Below are positions 8,601-22,108 of a stretch of 64,000 nucleotides of DNA, piece by piece. The notes beneath the pieces are model-generated. The model searched no databases. It saw only the letters and a list, made by a program, of their open reading frames with translations, and had not been told where the DNA came from. The position numbers were made by a program, and so were the translations under genes. The number at the start of each line of letters is the position of its first letter. Position 1 is the stretch's first letter. The stretch spans positions 124,001-188,000 of the IMG/VR virus record IMGVR_UViG_3300032116_000013, one strand, 5' to 3'. The DNA comes from a virus.

Positions 8601-11549
8601 ATGGCATCGGCTTACGACGAAGTAAAGTATGGATCATCCAGAAGAAATAAGAACAGAAGAATCCAAGAAAATTTGTTTTTAAGTAAAACAGATCCAGAAT
8701 ACACTCAAAGCAAAGTTGGACTAACGCCTTTTATTCGTGAGAATGATGTAAATTTTGCTGCTAGAAATTTAAAACCAGACGCAGTCCCAAATTATTTTCT
8801 AGACGAAATTAAAGTTAATAATTTTTGTCAAAGAGCCTCTATAATCAATGTTGCTTCTAGTTCTGCACTTACATCGGTTAAAGTTAATCAAGGAATTTAT
8901 GGTTTAACATCAAAATCTTACGGTGAAGTCTTAGGCACTTCATTAACTGCAACTCAAAATTTAATTTATGTTAACAATAATTTTTTAACTATTAGAATAG
9001 AAAAAATTAATGATCCATTGAGTGCAACTGATTTTAAACTTGATGAACTTGTATATCAAACTGCACAAAATTCTCCTGCAGATCTACTCACATATACTGG
9101 TAAATTGGAGCCAGAATTTACATTCTTAGGAAAAGTAAAGAAGTGGGATTACGATCCAGCAAATCCTAATGTAGGATTCCTGGTTGTAGAACCGCTAACA
9201 GGTAGAGCAAATGTTCAGTCAACTTCTGCGACTTCTCATTATGTCTGGAATTTGTCTAGGGGTTACACTACAGTAAAACTCGCTAAGAGTTTGAATGCAA
9301 ATCAAAGATTCCAGGCAACTGAAACTCTACTCTATTCTGGAAATGGAACTCCATTTACCACTATGAGTTCTACGAATGCATACAGCGCATACTCTTCAGT
9401 GGTTCCTGGCGCAAATACTGCTAATATTCCAAATAGATCAATCATACTTTCTACAGATAATCTATCCAGAGATGCTCTTTCTACATTAATAGGAAACAAT
9501 ATTAATATTGTTTCAGGTACAAATATGGGCTTCTCAGCCAATGTTTTACAAGTAGTTTCTAACACAGCACTAGGATGTTTAGAAGCAATTGTTGATGCAA
9601 CTCTACCATCATACTCTACGTCAAATACAGTATATTCTATTGGAATGCATAAAGTAGATGACGTTGGCGGTCTATATGGAATATTCCATATCCCTTCGCA
9701 AGATAAACTTCGATGGTTGACTGGAGAAAGAGTATTTACTATCACAGATACTGCAACTCATAATGACAACAATTATAAAATGAGAGCAATATCCAAATAT
9801 ACTGTTCTAGGTAAATTAAACTCCACTGAAAACGCCAGAAATTTTGTTTTGAGAGAACAGACTCCAAGCAATCAACAGGCTGTTCCAAGTATTTTACAAG
9901 AAACACAGAAAATAAATGACAGAAAATACATGGCACAAACTTTCTTCACGCCAAAGGCTAATGAGATAGTCAATGGTCAAGTGAAGAATTCATATGGAAT
10001 ATTTTTAAGTTCTATTGATCTATTCTTTAAGTCTAAGCCTACTGATCCAGATGAATACTTGCCATTTACTGTAGCAATTTGTAAAGTGGAAAATGGATTA
10101 CCAAGCGATTCTATCATAGCAGAAAGAACATTAGAACCAGGATATATTAAAGTATCAGATAAACCTAGCACTGGTAATGTGCTATCTATGACTAAGTTTT
10201 CTTTCGCTGACCCAGTCTATTTGCTACCATCAACTGAATATGCGATTAAATTAATTACTGAATCTCCAGATTATGAGGTTTGGACTGCAACAATGGGCGC
10301 TGACTATACTGACGAAAGTGGTAATATTCGCAAAGTTTCAGATCAGCCTTATGTTGGTAATTTCTTTACTTCTCAAAATGCCTCTAACTGGAATCCTATT
10401 CTAAACAAAGATTTAATGTTTGTTTTAAATAGAGCATCTTTTGAAGCAAGCAAAGAACTATACTTTACTGTTGCTGCTGATTCTGATACTATCAAAAATA
10501 TAGTTATGGACGCTGTTAAAATTTCTGCAACAGAGCAGCAATTTGCTCCAACTTCTATCAAATATGAAATTAAAACTTTATTGACTGATGGAACAACAGT
10601 AGCGGATTTTGTTAAATTAGACAATAATGAAATCTATAACTTTGGAAAAGACACAGATATCTCTAGCATAAATTCTAAGAGAAGAAGATTAATTCCTGTT
10701 GCAAATGTGACCTCACTAAACGTAAAGGTTACTATGTCTACAACAGACTCTACTGTTTCCCCAATCATCAATAGAGAAAGATTTGGATTATTTACAATTC
10801 AAAACATTATTAATAATGCTGGTATCTCTAATAACTTGATTTCTATTACAAGTTCTGGAACTCATATCAATCCAGCAAATATTAATGTTGAAATTAGCGA
10901 ACCTGATTTTGGTGGAAATAGAGCAACTGCTAATGTAACACCTGCTCTATTCAGTTCTGGTAAGGTTCTTGGAATAAATATTATAAATCCAGGTTCTGGA
11001 TATTTCTCAACACCAACAATTAAAATTACTGAAGTTGGATCGTCATCCAATGCTACTGCTGTGGTAAACGGTGAGACTGATTCTTCTGGTGGTAATATTC
11101 TTGCCAAGTATCAAACAAAAATTGTGACTTTAGCAGATGGATTTGATTCTGGTGATCTAGTTGTTAAAATGGAAGCAATTAAACCTTCTGGCACTGAAAT
11201 TGCTGTGTATTTCAAGGTTCTATCTGCTCTAGATAACGAATCTATCACAGTCAAGAAGTGGCAAAGAATGAGAGAAACTACTAACCCATCTAAATACTCT
11301 CCAGATCAAGTAACAAAAGTTCCTATTGAGTTTAGACAATCATTAGATAACGGACAAATAGAATACTTTGAAGGCGGCAAGTCATATCCTCTAGGTGGAA
11401 CATTTAAATATTTTGCAATCAAAATCAGAATGACTGCTCAAGATCCTACTGTTGTTCCTATGGTTGAGTCTCTAAAGGTAATCGCAGTTCCAGGCGAAAT
11501 ACCTCTCAAGAAGGATGTCGACGGCGGCTTGTACGCAGGTACTGTGTAA
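8601..11549 (+). CDS. Baseplate / fibre-connector protein, gp10-like
   Basis: A 982-residue structural protein. Its N-terminus is basic (about residues 10-25, with SSRRNKNRR) and leads into a YTQSKVGLTPFIR segment. The middle has an 'AQTFFT' motif followed by 'GIFLSSIDLFFKSKPTD', a Pro-rich strand and 'ENGLPSDSII' (about residues 443-510). That AQTF/IDLFF/NGLP module is common in myovirus baseplate proteins that carry fibres. A Gly-Tyr beta repeat lies near residues 750-830. By order (after gp8) and content it is likely the gp10 equivalent joining wedge to fibres, but the assignment rests on pattern and position only. A Shine-Dalgarno-like AGAGG precedes the ATG. The stop is one base before the next ATG. 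Confidence 0.6.
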   Translation: MASAYDEVKYGSSRRNKNRRIQENLFLSKTDPEYTQSKVGLTPFIRENDVNFAARNLKPDAVPNYFLDEIKVNNFCQRASIINVASSSALTSVKVNQGIYGLTSKSYGEVLGTSLTATQNLIYVNNNFLTIRIEKINDPLSATDFKLDELVYQTAQNSPADLLTYTGKLEPEFTFLGKVKKWDYDPANPNVGFLVVEPLTGRANVQSTSATSHYVWNLSRGYTTVKLAKSLNANQRFQATETLLYSGNGTPFTTMSSTNAYSAYSSVVPGANTANIPNRSIILSTDNLSRDALSTLIGNNINIVSGTNMGFSANVLQVVSNTALGCLEAIVDATLPSYSTSNTVYSIGMHKVDDVGGLYGIFHIPSQDKLRWLTGERVFTITDTATHNDNNYKMRAISKYTVLGKLNSTENARNFVLREQTPSNQQAVPSILQETQKINDRKYMAQTFFTPKANEIVNGQVKNSYGIFLSSIDLFFKSKPTDPDEYLPFTVAICKVENGLPSDSIIAERTLEPGYIKVSDKPSTGNVLSMTKFSFADPVYLLPSTEYAIKLITESPDYEVWTATMGADYTDESGNIRKVSDQPYVGNFFTSQNASNWNPILNKDLMFVLNRASFEASKELYFTVAADSDTIKNIVMDAVKISATEQQFAPTSIKYEIKTLLTDGTTVADFVKLDNNEIYNFGKDTDISSINSKRRRLIPVANVTSLNVKVTMSTTDSTVSPIINRERFGLFTIQNIINNAGISNNLISITSSGTHINPANINVEISEPDFGGNRATANVTPALFSSGKVLGINIINPGSGYFSTPTIKITEVGSSSNATAVVNGETDSSGGNILAKYQTKIVTLADGFDSGDLVVKMEAIKPSGTEIAVYFKVLSALDNESITVKKWQRMRETTNPSKYSPDQVTKVPIEFRQSLDNGQIEYFEGGKSYPLGGTFKYFAIKIRMTAQDPTVVPMVESLKVIAVPGEIPLKKDVDGGLYAGTV

Positions 11550-11550
11550 T

Positions 11551-11757
11551 ATGAAAGTTCAAATTGAAGGAACACAATACAGTCGAGATTTGACTAATAT
11601 GGCTGTACTGTGTACAGATAATTCCATTGCTGAAAAGTACAAAAGAGATTTAATGTCTCACTATCAAAATCAGCGTAGGGATGAAGAAATAAATATGCTA
11701 AAACAAGAGATGTCCCAAATTAAAACTATGTTAAAAGAATTGATTGACAGAGGATAA
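11551..11757 (+). CDS. Small coiled-coil protein, unknown function
   Basis: The frame can be extended upstream to 11515, but the natural start is the ATG at 11551, one base after the gp10-like stop; this gives 68 residues. The first half (KVQIEGTQYSRDLTNMA) looks like a short beta strand pair. The second half is a helix with heptad-like hydrophobic spacing (INMLKQEMSQIKTMLKELI), consistent with a short coiled coil. It sits between a baseplate gene and a fibre gene and ends 1 base before the next ATG. A minor virion component or oligomerisation factor would fit. I do not recognise the family. Confidence 0.7.
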   Translation: MKVQIEGTQYSRDLTNMAVLCTDNSIAEKYKRDLMSHYQNQRRDEEINMLKQEMSQIKTMLKELIDRG

Positions 11758-11758
11758 A

Positions 11759-13255
11759 ATGGCAAACGCAAATATTTCAATTGTAAATTTAGTTAATACG
11801 TTTGATGAATGGCGTACAGCCACAAATGTCCTAATTCAAGACAGAAACATTCTCAGAAATCATGCTTATGTGAAGGATGAGTCTGATTTTATACTGGCTA
11901 ATGGTGCAATTACTCTTGCTAGATCCACCAATGGAACTCTCTTAACACTATTGGGTTATGCCAATGCTTACATTGGTGGTGACGTTAGCACAGGCAATTT
12001 AACTGTTCGTCAGAATGCAACTATAGGTAATTTGACTGTCACAGGCAGACAAACTAATCTAGGCGATGTTGTAAATGATTCTGATAAAATTGTATTAAGA
12101 GCAACTTCATCTACTGATGGGACTGGAACTCTTAGAGTAAACAGAGGATTGCCAACTAAAAATGCTGAGATATATTTCAATAATACAGCAGAAGTCTGGC
12201 AGACTAACTATGATACATCAACTCAAACGTATAAAACAATTTTAACAACTGCAAACGTAATAGATTCAGTCACATCAACTAGTACTGCAAATGCTGCTGC
12301 GCCGAATTCAGTAAAATTAGCATATGATACTGCTGGCGCTGCAGCAAATACAACCAGAGTTTCAGCAAACGGTCTGTCTACTCTTTCGCTAAGAGGATTA
12401 AATTTTGTTAATACCGCTACTGTTACAGTAAGTATTACTGATGGCGCAGGTGCTGCTGCTGGTAATGCAAATATTGCATTTACAGCCACAAATATTTCTC
12501 CAGCGATCACAGTAAAAGATGAAGGAACAAATTTAACTACAACTCTTTCTAGTATAGATTTCACAGGCACAGGCGTCACAGCATCTGCTGTTGGAAATGC
12601 TGTTACTGTAAACATTCCAAGTGCAGGTGGTTCACAAGGTATTCAAGGTCTCCAAGGCATTCAAGGAATACAAGGAATACAAGGACCACAAGGATTACAA
12701 GGTCGCCAAGGAATACAAGGAATACAAGGACCACAAGGTCTTCAGGGTATACAAGGTCCTCAAAGTGTTCAAGGTCTACAAGGGTTACAGGGCATTCAAG
12801 GAATACAAGGACCAACAGGTATTGCAGGAACTCAATATCTTCATCATGTAACCAGTGGTTACACCAGCAGCGGAAAAGTTCATGTTCGTTCTTCTGCACC
12901 ACCAGCAGGAAATACTCAAGGCGACATTTGGATTGATACTGCTGGTACTGAAGGGTTCGATCAAATTCTTACTTCCAATGGATATACGAAACTTCCGAAT
13001 GGATTAATTATGCAATGGGGTTATTGGGAATCTACATCAACTTTTGTAGGCGAGCAAGCAATAGTATTCCCTACAACATTCCCAACTGCATTTTTAAATG
13101 CAACTGCTACTGCGATAGGAGTAGATGGAAATTCAGACTGCTGGGCGGAAGTAACTTGGCAAACGCCAACTACTACAGGCATGACTGTAAGGTTACAGAC
13201 TACTCGCGCAGGTGCAGCAACTAAGGGCTTTTATTGGACAGCAATAGGATATTAA
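11759..13255 (+). CDS. Collagen-like tail fibre with gp53-like C-terminal tip
   Basis: A 498-residue fibre. The ATG at 11759 is preferred over an upstream ATG at 11744, which lies inside the previous gene. The N-terminus (VNTFDEWRTATNVLIQDRN) resembles attachment ends of marine T4-like fibre proteins. Residues about 70-290 are beta-rich and include a LNFVNTATVTVSITDG stretch that recurs at the C-terminus of the 1839-residue fibre. Residues about 291-357 are Gly-X-Gln collagen-like triplets. The C-terminal 100 residues contain '[10 protein letters not shown]' and end 'KGFYWTAIGY', matching the gp53-like tail-fibre C-terminal domain, a probable receptor-binding tip. The same tip type ends the 1317-residue fibre at 17.6 kb. 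The likely chaperone follows directly. Confidence 0.85.
   Translation: MANANISIVNLVNTFDEWRTATNVLIQDRNILRNHAYVKDESDFILANGAITLARSTNGTLLTLLGYANAYIGGDVSTGNLTVRQNATIGNLTVTGRQTNLGDVVNDSDKIVLRATSSTDGTGTLRVNRGLPTKNAEIYFNNTAEVWQTNYDTSTQTYKTILTTANVIDSVTSTSTANAAAPNSVKLAYDTAGAAANTTRVSANGLSTLSLRGLNFVNTATVTVSITDGAGAAAGNANIAFTATNISPAITVKDEGTNLTTTLSSIDFTGTGVTASAVGNAVTVNIPSAGGSQGIQGLQGIQGIQGIQGPQGLQGRQGIQGIQGPQGLQGIQGPQSVQGLQGLQGIQGIQGPTGIAGTQYLHHVTSGYTSSGKVHVRSSAPPAGNTQGDIWIDTAGTEGFDQILTSNGYTKLPNGLIMQWGYWESTSTFVGEQAIVFPTTFPTAFLNATATAIGVDGNSDCWAEVTWQTPTTTGMTVRLQTTRAGAATKGFYWTAIGY
12630..12830 (+). repeat. Short Gly-X-Gln collagen-like coding repeat
   Basis: An in-frame 9-base-period repeat encoding about 22 Gly-X-Y triplets, mostly Gly-Ile-Gln and Gly-Leu-Gln, within the fibre gene. 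The repeat also opens a reading frame on the opposite strand, which is an artefact of composition. Confidence 0.9.
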
Positions 13256-13256
13256 T

Positions 13257-13628
13257 ATGACAATTTATTATAGCAGCACTGGTAGAGGTTTCTACGATAC
13301 AACTCTGAACTACGCAAGTCTTCCTGATGATATTATTGAAGTAACACCAGAACAACACTACGCACTCCTTAAAGAAATTAATAGCAATAATAAAGTTATT
13401 GTTGTGGTTGATGGTGCAATTCAACTAAAGGAAAGACCTGCTCCAGCTAAAACTTGGGAACAAATCAGAATCCAGCGTAATTATTTGTTGGCTGAATCTG
13501 ATTATACTCAGTTACCAGATTTTTCTGGCGACAAAGAGGCTTGGGCAGCATATCGTTTACAACTGAGAGATATTACAATCACATTCTCTACTCCAGATGA
13601 AGTTGTATTTCCGCAAAAACCAAATTAA
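13257..13628 (+). CDS. Tail fibre assembly chaperone
   Basis: A 123-residue protein with the C-terminal pattern of phage tail-fibre assembly chaperones: a Trp-containing start to a helix (KTWEQIRIQRNYLLAESDYT), 'QLPDF', a WAAYRLQLRDI helix, then a Thr-Pro-(Asp/Glu) turn and a Pro-ending tail. This Trp/Arg/Asn...SDxTQLPD...LRDI layout is typical of the Caudovirales tail-fibre assembly/chaperone families. Such proteins aid trimerisation of distal fibre proteins. It lies between two fibre genes ending in related gp53-like tips, so one or both are plausible clients. The gap to the upstream stop is 1 base. Its stop codon lies inside a 21-base palindrome. Confidence 0.85.
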   Translation: MTIYYSSTGRGFYDTTLNYASLPDDIIEVTPEQHYALLKEINSNNKVIVVVDGAIQLKERPAPAKTWEQIRIQRNYLLAESDYTQLPDFSGDKEAWAAYRLQLRDITITFSTPDEVVFPQKPN

Positions 13629-13640
13629 ATTTTAATTTGG
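13620..13640 (+). other. Near-perfect palindrome over a stop codon
   Basis: The segment reads CCAAATTAAA, one T, then TTTAATTTGG, a 10-base inverted repeat. It spans the stop codon of the chaperone gene and lies 16 bases before the start of the giant collagen-like fibre. No U-tract follows, so it is not a standard intrinsic terminator. It may be an RNA hairpin that limits readthrough or protects the mRNA end, or a protein-binding site. Confidence 0.5.
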
Positions 13641-13655
13641 CAGTTGATAATTTAA

Positions 13656-17609
<3,954 letters not shown>

Positions 17610-17642
17610 ATAAATGATTGATGAATCAAAGGAAATCAATTC

Positions 17643-18347
17643 ATGGCTTTATTAAGAGTGTGGAACGGGACCACTTGGGTCAAACCATATTTTAATAAAA
17701 CCAGAATATGGAACGGTTCACAGTGGGCATACACAAAAACTAAATTTTGGAAAGATGGTCAGTGGAAAGAATCATCAATAACTATCACTCCAGATATTTT
17801 TAACTCTGGTGTATCTCAAAATATTATTGCTCCTCCTAACTCATTTAGCGTTGTTATTAAACTTTGGGGTGGTGGTGGTGCTGGTTCCTCAATTGCTAAT
17901 GGTTATGGTGCAGGCGGCGGTGGTGGTGCGTATTGTCAAAAAACTATGGCAGTCACAGCAGGTGTTACAGCATTTACATATTCAGTTGCTGCTCAAACAG
18001 CATTAACAGCATATGGAAATCAAAATCCAGCAAGCGGCTATTATTCTGAAGTAACAGGAGCAGTAACATTGTTTGCTGGTGGTGGTGGTAGTGGATATGG
18101 TAATCCTGCTTTAGGTGGTCTAGGTGGATCAGCAACTGGCGGTGATCTAAATATCTCAGGTAACAATGGTTTAGATGCAGTATTTGGTGGTAATGGTGGA
18201 AATGCTGCATATGGCGGAGGAGCAGGTGGAACTGGTTCCGCAGGCGCTGGTGCTGCTCCTGGTGGTGGTGGCGCAGGCGGACAAGATGACGCAGGTGGTC
18301 GCGGCGCAGCAGGAAGAATTATTTTTGAGTGGTATATAAGCGAATAA
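17643..18347 (+). CDS. Glycine-rich tail-fibre tip / adhesin
   Basis: A 234-residue protein. The first 50 residues hold three short W-N/D-G-x-x-W repeats (RVWNGTTW, RIWNGSQW, FWKDGQW). The rest follows the phage glycine-rich domain pattern: a 'PPNSFSVVIKLWGGGGAG' strand, 'GGGGGAYCQKTMAVTAGV', then long Gly and Gly-Ala-Asn runs (for example GGAGGTGSAGAGAAPGGGG), ending with 'GRIIFEWYISE'. Such domains occur at the ends of fibres, and gp38-type adhesins of T4-like phages use Gly-rich motifs for receptor binding. It sits directly after a collagen-like fibre, so it may cap a fibre or act as a separate adhesin. A late-promoter-like element precedes it. Confidence 0.75.
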   Translation: MALLRVWNGTTWVKPYFNKTRIWNGSQWAYTKTKFWKDGQWKESSITITPDIFNSGVSQNIIAPPNSFSVVIKLWGGGGAGSSIANGYGAGGGGGAYCQKTMAVTAGVTAFTYSVAAQTALTAYGNQNPASGYYSEVTGAVTLFAGGGGSGYGNPALGGLGGSATGGDLNISGNNGLDAVFGGNGGNAAYGGGAGGTGSAGAGAAPGGGGAGGQDDAGGRGAAGRIIFEWYISE

Positions 18348-18354
18348 GTAAATA
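18348..18354 (+). promoter_or_regulatory. Late-promoter-like GTAAATA element
   Basis: GTAAATA lies immediately after the stop of the glycine-rich gene and 19 bases before the ATG at 18374. It fits the TAAATA core but is the weakest and closest of the set. Confidence 0.35.
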
Positions 18355-18373
18355 CTAACATAGGCAGAATTTA

Positions 18374-21300
18374 ATGGCAGACGATAGAATTATTCATAAA
18401 AGATCTGGAACTTCTCAAGAAGTTCCGACCGCCGATCAATTAGTATTCGGCGAACTGGCTGTTAATTACGCCGATGGTCGTTTGTTCACTAAACTGTTAG
18501 ATGGTTCTGTTACTGATCTAACAGGTTTGCCTGAATCTAATAATACAATTTATGTTTCTTTGGGTGGTAATGATAATAATAACGGTAAAGAACCCGCTGC
18601 TGCTAAAAGAACAATCAAAGCAGCATTGAATGCTGCTACTCCATTTACAACTATTGATATTTCTGCTGGAGTTTTTGAAGAAGATACTCCTTTGATTATG
18701 CCACAATTTACAACGATTCACGGCATCGATCAGCGTATTACAACAGTTAGACCATTAAGTGCAACATTTACTGCAACAATTTCAGGGACAACAATGACTG
18801 TAACAGCAGTCACAAAAGGTCGCCTAAAAATTGGCATGCAATTAAGTGGAACTGGAATTACAACAGGAACAAAAATTACTGATTTTGTTTCTGGTGATGT
18901 GATGGGATTTGTTGGCGTCTATACTATCAGCACTTCTCATACTATCGCATCACCTACCACTATTAATGCAATTTCTTTAAGAGATATTTTCTGGGTAAAT
19001 AATTCTTGCTACATTGCTGGTCTAGCAATGAGAGGTCATTTAAGTCCATCATTTGCTGTAGCATTCCCAGACGTTGTTGAAACTGGAACAGCAGAAGGTC
19101 CTGGTCCTGGCGCTAATACAATTGTTCTAGATAGAAGACATGCCGTCACTGGAGACGGTTTAGATGATTATTATCGCGAGATGAGATTACAAATCACCAG
19201 TGGAACTGGCGCAGGACAAACTAGAAATGTTCTTTCGTATAGCACAGAAACTAGAACAGCGTATCTAGATGCTAACTGGACTACAGCAATCAATTCAACA
19301 TCAGTCTACAAGATAGATATTGAAATTCCTGCTGTTCCAAATCTTCCAGTTACAAAAAGATACAGCCAACACATTACAGCCTCTCCATATCTCTACAATC
19401 TTGCATCAGTAACTACAACTGGTTCAGGGATGGAGATCGATGGATTTAAAGCGGCTGGACTTCGCTCATTCGTATCTGCGCAGTTTACGCAGTTTAACTC
19501 TGGTGGTGAAGGCGTCGTCATTAAGAACATGGGCTATGCTCAGTTGGTTTCCATTTATGGTATTTGCTGTGATGTTGCATTTAGAGCAGAATCTGGCGGC
19601 ACAGCATCAATGGGTAACTGTAACGTCAACTTCGGTAATCGCGGTCTAGTGGCAAATGGCGTTGGTCCATTGCTAATGACAGGCAAATCTGGCTTCGTGT
19701 ATAATGAAACAAAATGCTCAAGAGACACAAAATTAATTGTTGATGCAGTCGCTCAAGACTTGTTGTTCGGTGGTCAGTCTCAGTCAACATTTGCTGGTAT
19801 TCAATATTGGAACCAAGATCCACTTACAGCAACCAGCGCATCTTCAATTGCAATCGGAACAGGTTCAAAAGCATTCAATGTCGGAACTGGAGTTGCAAGT
19901 TTAGATGCTGGTGAGTATGTCAAGGTAGTTTACGATGAAGATAATATGATGTATGGTACAATTACATCATATGTTGGATCAACTCTTACACTAAACATTA
20001 CTCACGTAGTTGGTAGCGGAACATATGCTAGTTGGTCTATTTACACACCAGGTTCCCTCGAAGTTCCTGCTTCTCAGATAACTGCCACATACCAAGCAAT
20101 TCAACAGGCTGGTATTATAGCAGCAACTTTTGTTGCAACTACTGCAGAAAAGAATTTCGTTACTGCCGCATGCAATAAAATTGTAGATATCATTCGATAC
20201 GGAACAGCAAGATTAACAGATCAAATAGTACCAAACACTTTAGATGCTAGCACAGTTGGCGCTGTGACTGCTGCATATTCAGCCTTGCAAACTAATAAGG
20301 GAAGCAAGACAACTGCTGGAAGTATCATCAAATTAACTCTAGACTGGATTCAGGCTAACTATCCAGCATTGTATGCAGATTCTGCAATTATGGATCGCTG
20401 CGCAACTGACTTAGGATATATCGTTGACTGCGTTTCATTCGATCTTTTGTACAATGCAGATCCAACTTACGCTGCACCATCAAATAAACAAACCATTCAG
20501 GCTGGTGTGTACTATTATGGTTACACGTCAGTGAGTGCAGTTGGTGATGAAATTCCTCAAACTGTTGCTGCTTATGAAAGAATTAAGGCTCTTGCAGCAT
20601 ATGTTGCTATGGACACCGCTGTTCCAGCAGATCTAAAATATCAATCAGCAGTTGCACAAGACCTAACTGGTTCAGGCGGAACATCAACTCAAGCAGCAAC
20701 TTCTAACACTAATTTGACTTGGATCACCAATATTATTCAGAACGGTCCATCCGTTGTTCCTTCTAACTTGTTTACACCTATTCCTTTGACTAGAAGCAGC
20801 GATCCTAATGTTCAAAACGCTGCTAGATTGTTAAAGTTGAATAGAGATTTCATTGCTGCTGAAACTACTGCTTATCTAAACACAGTATTTGGTGGCAATA
20901 ATCAGACAGGATTTACGATCAGAGTAAGTAATATTGTTCCTGTAACTGATATTCGATTCAATATTACACCAGACACGAAACCATATCTCGGTCTTGTAAT
21001 GCAAATTGAAGGTGAAACAACCCTTGATATTCAATTAGGACCAGGATATACTGTCGGCGATGTAATTAAGGTTTCATATGATGCTTCGAACTTCTTCGTC
21101 GGAACAGTTATTGCTTGGGATACTGTAACTGAAACTGCTACGATATCAATTTCAAGTACGACAGGATCAGGCACATACTCCAACTGGAATACAATCATTA
21201 ATGGGCAAACTGCTCCTAATGGAAAACCAGGAAGATTCACGCAAAATATTACTCTCCCAGTTACTGGCACAATATCAATTCCAGGATTGGATACAAGTCT

Positions 21301-21736
21301 TGTAATTCCAAAATACAGAACTATTCTTGCTGCTGAAACTTCAGGTGATATAACTACGCTTGAGTTGGATGAACGAATAACTGGTGCATTAACAATTAAT
21401 GGTGTTGCTTATCCAAACGGACTACCTAAAGGCACTAATGTGAAGTTCTATCAGAAGTCTGCTCTTTCTGCTTCAGGTCAAACATTTGAATTCGTTGGTT
21501 CTGGAACATCTGTTGCTACAGCACTTCCTAGAAACGGCGGCGACATTATTCAAGCAAATGAAACCGTGTCAAGTAATGGTGGTATAGTATACTTCACCTC
21601 TACTGACCAATTCGGTAACTTTAGAATTGGTGAGGATTTGGTTATTAACTTCAATACAGGAACTTTGTCTGGTAGAACATTCACTAGATCATTGTTCGCT
21701 CAAATCACACCGTTCGTTCTTGCTCTAGACTCTTAA
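18374..21736 (+). CDS. Large beta-helix-type tail fibre / virion protein
   Basis: A 1120-residue structural protein. The N-terminus (HKRSGTSQEVPTADQLVFGE, then LAVNYADGRLFTK) is the usual phage fibre attachment motif with a 'GELAxNxxDG' core. It is followed by 'IYVSLGGNDNNNGKEPAAAK' and TIKAAL, then 'IDISAGVFEEDTPLIMP' and 'IHGIDQRITTVRP', the pectate-lyase-like beta-helix entry seen in marine T4-like virion proteins. Next come 'DIFWVNNSCYIAGLAMRGH' and a long, probably parallel beta segment. Two copies of a roughly 50-residue module are visible, with the shared core V/I-K-V-x-Y-D-x-x-N and an ending GSGTY-x-x-W, at nt 19908-20055 and 21053-21195. The role is inferred to be a fibre or tail-associated structural protein; no enzymatic residues are evident. 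Confidence 0.8.
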   Translation: MADDRIIHKRSGTSQEVPTADQLVFGELAVNYADGRLFTKLLDGSVTDLTGLPESNNTIYVSLGGNDNNNGKEPAAAKRTIKAALNAATPFTTIDISAGVFEEDTPLIMPQFTTIHGIDQRITTVRPLSATFTATISGTTMTVTAVTKGRLKIGMQLSGTGITTGTKITDFVSGDVMGFVGVYTISTSHTIASPTTINAISLRDIFWVNNSCYIAGLAMRGHLSPSFAVAFPDVVETGTAEGPGPGANTIVLDRRHAVTGDGLDDYYREMRLQITSGTGAGQTRNVLSYSTETRTAYLDANWTTAINSTSVYKIDIEIPAVPNLPVTKRYSQHITASPYLYNLASVTTTGSGMEIDGFKAAGLRSFVSAQFTQFNSGGEGVVIKNMGYAQLVSIYGICCDVAFRAESGGTASMGNCNVNFGNRGLVANGVGPLLMTGKSGFVYNETKCSRDTKLIVDAVAQDLLFGGQSQSTFAGIQYWNQDPLTATSASSIAIGTGSKAFNVGTGVASLDAGEYVKVVYDEDNMMYGTITSYVGSTLTLNITHVVGSGTYASWSIYTPGSLEVPASQITATYQAIQQAGIIAATFVATTAEKNFVTAACNKIVDIIRYGTARLTDQIVPNTLDASTVGAVTAAYSALQTNKGSKTTAGSIIKLTLDWIQANYPALYADSAIMDRCATDLGYIVDCVSFDLLYNADPTYAAPSNKQTIQAGVYYYGYTSVSAVGDEIPQTVAAYERIKALAAYVAMDTAVPADLKYQSAVAQDLTGSGGTSTQAATSNTNLTWITNIIQNGPSVVPSNLFTPIPLTRSSDPNVQNAARLLKLNRDFIAAETTAYLNTVFGGNNQTGFTIRVSNIVPVTDIRFNITPDTKPYLGLVMQIEGETTLDIQLGPGYTVGDVIKVSYDASNFFVGTVIAWDTVTETATISISSTTGSGTYSNWNTIINGQTAPNGKPGRFTQNITLPVTGTISIPGLDTSLVIPKYRTILAAETSGDITTLELDERITGALTINGVAYPNGLPKGTNVKFYQKSALSASGQTFEFVGSGTSVATALPRNGGDIIQANETVSSNGGIVYFTSTDQFGNFRIGEDLVINFNTGTLSGRTFTRSLFAQITPFVLALDS

Positions 21737-21755
21737 TAGAAAATAGGATAAAAAA

Positions 21756-22094
21756 ATGGCAGTACTAGTACCACTAAATACATTTAAGTCTTTAACGAAG
21801 ACAGTGACTAACGTAGATCAAATTGCATATACGGCTCCAATAGGAGTTTCAACAGTTGTTCTTCTTTCTCAGTTTGTAAACATTACTTCATCCTCGGGGA
21901 CTGTAACTGCTAAAATTGTAAAGAGCGGAACTCCGACAGAACTTATCAAAGATTTTGCAATTCCAGGAAATGATGCTGGAACTGTTTTAACAGGTAGATT
22001 AGTTTTAGAAGAAGGCGATCAAATCCTCATTAGTGCAAGTGATCTAAATAAATTTAAATTTATTTTTTCATATCTTGAAACCGCCAACGCTTAA
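21756..22094 (+). CDS. Small beta-rich virion-associated protein (paralogue A)
   Basis: A 112-residue protein preceded by AGGATAAAAAA. It resembles the 109-residue product at 41051-41380. Shared features are an Ala/Pro-containing 'YTAPIGVSTVVLLSQFVNI' segment, a central variable loop, then 'TGRLVLEEGDQILISAS' and a final aromatic strand. This pattern suggests a small beta-sandwich. Both copies lie between a large fibre gene and another fibre or lectin gene, so an accessory role in fibres or capsid decoration is possible. I do not recognise an established function. Confidence 0.7.
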   Translation: MAVLVPLNTFKSLTKTVTNVDQIAYTAPIGVSTVVLLSQFVNITSSSGTVTAKIVKSGTPTELIKDFAIPGNDAGTVLTGRLVLEEGDQILISASDLNKFKFIFSYLETANA

Positions 22095-22108
22095 AGAAGA
22101 TTTTAAAA

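Noticed and set aside
12621-12851. Alternative plus-strand frames inside collagen-like genes (also 13960-14211, 36390-36605, 38868-39128, 39987-40223, 40389-40709)
   Set aside because: Lys/Tyr/Val-rich low-complexity shadows of the Gly-X-Gln frame; no ribosome sites.
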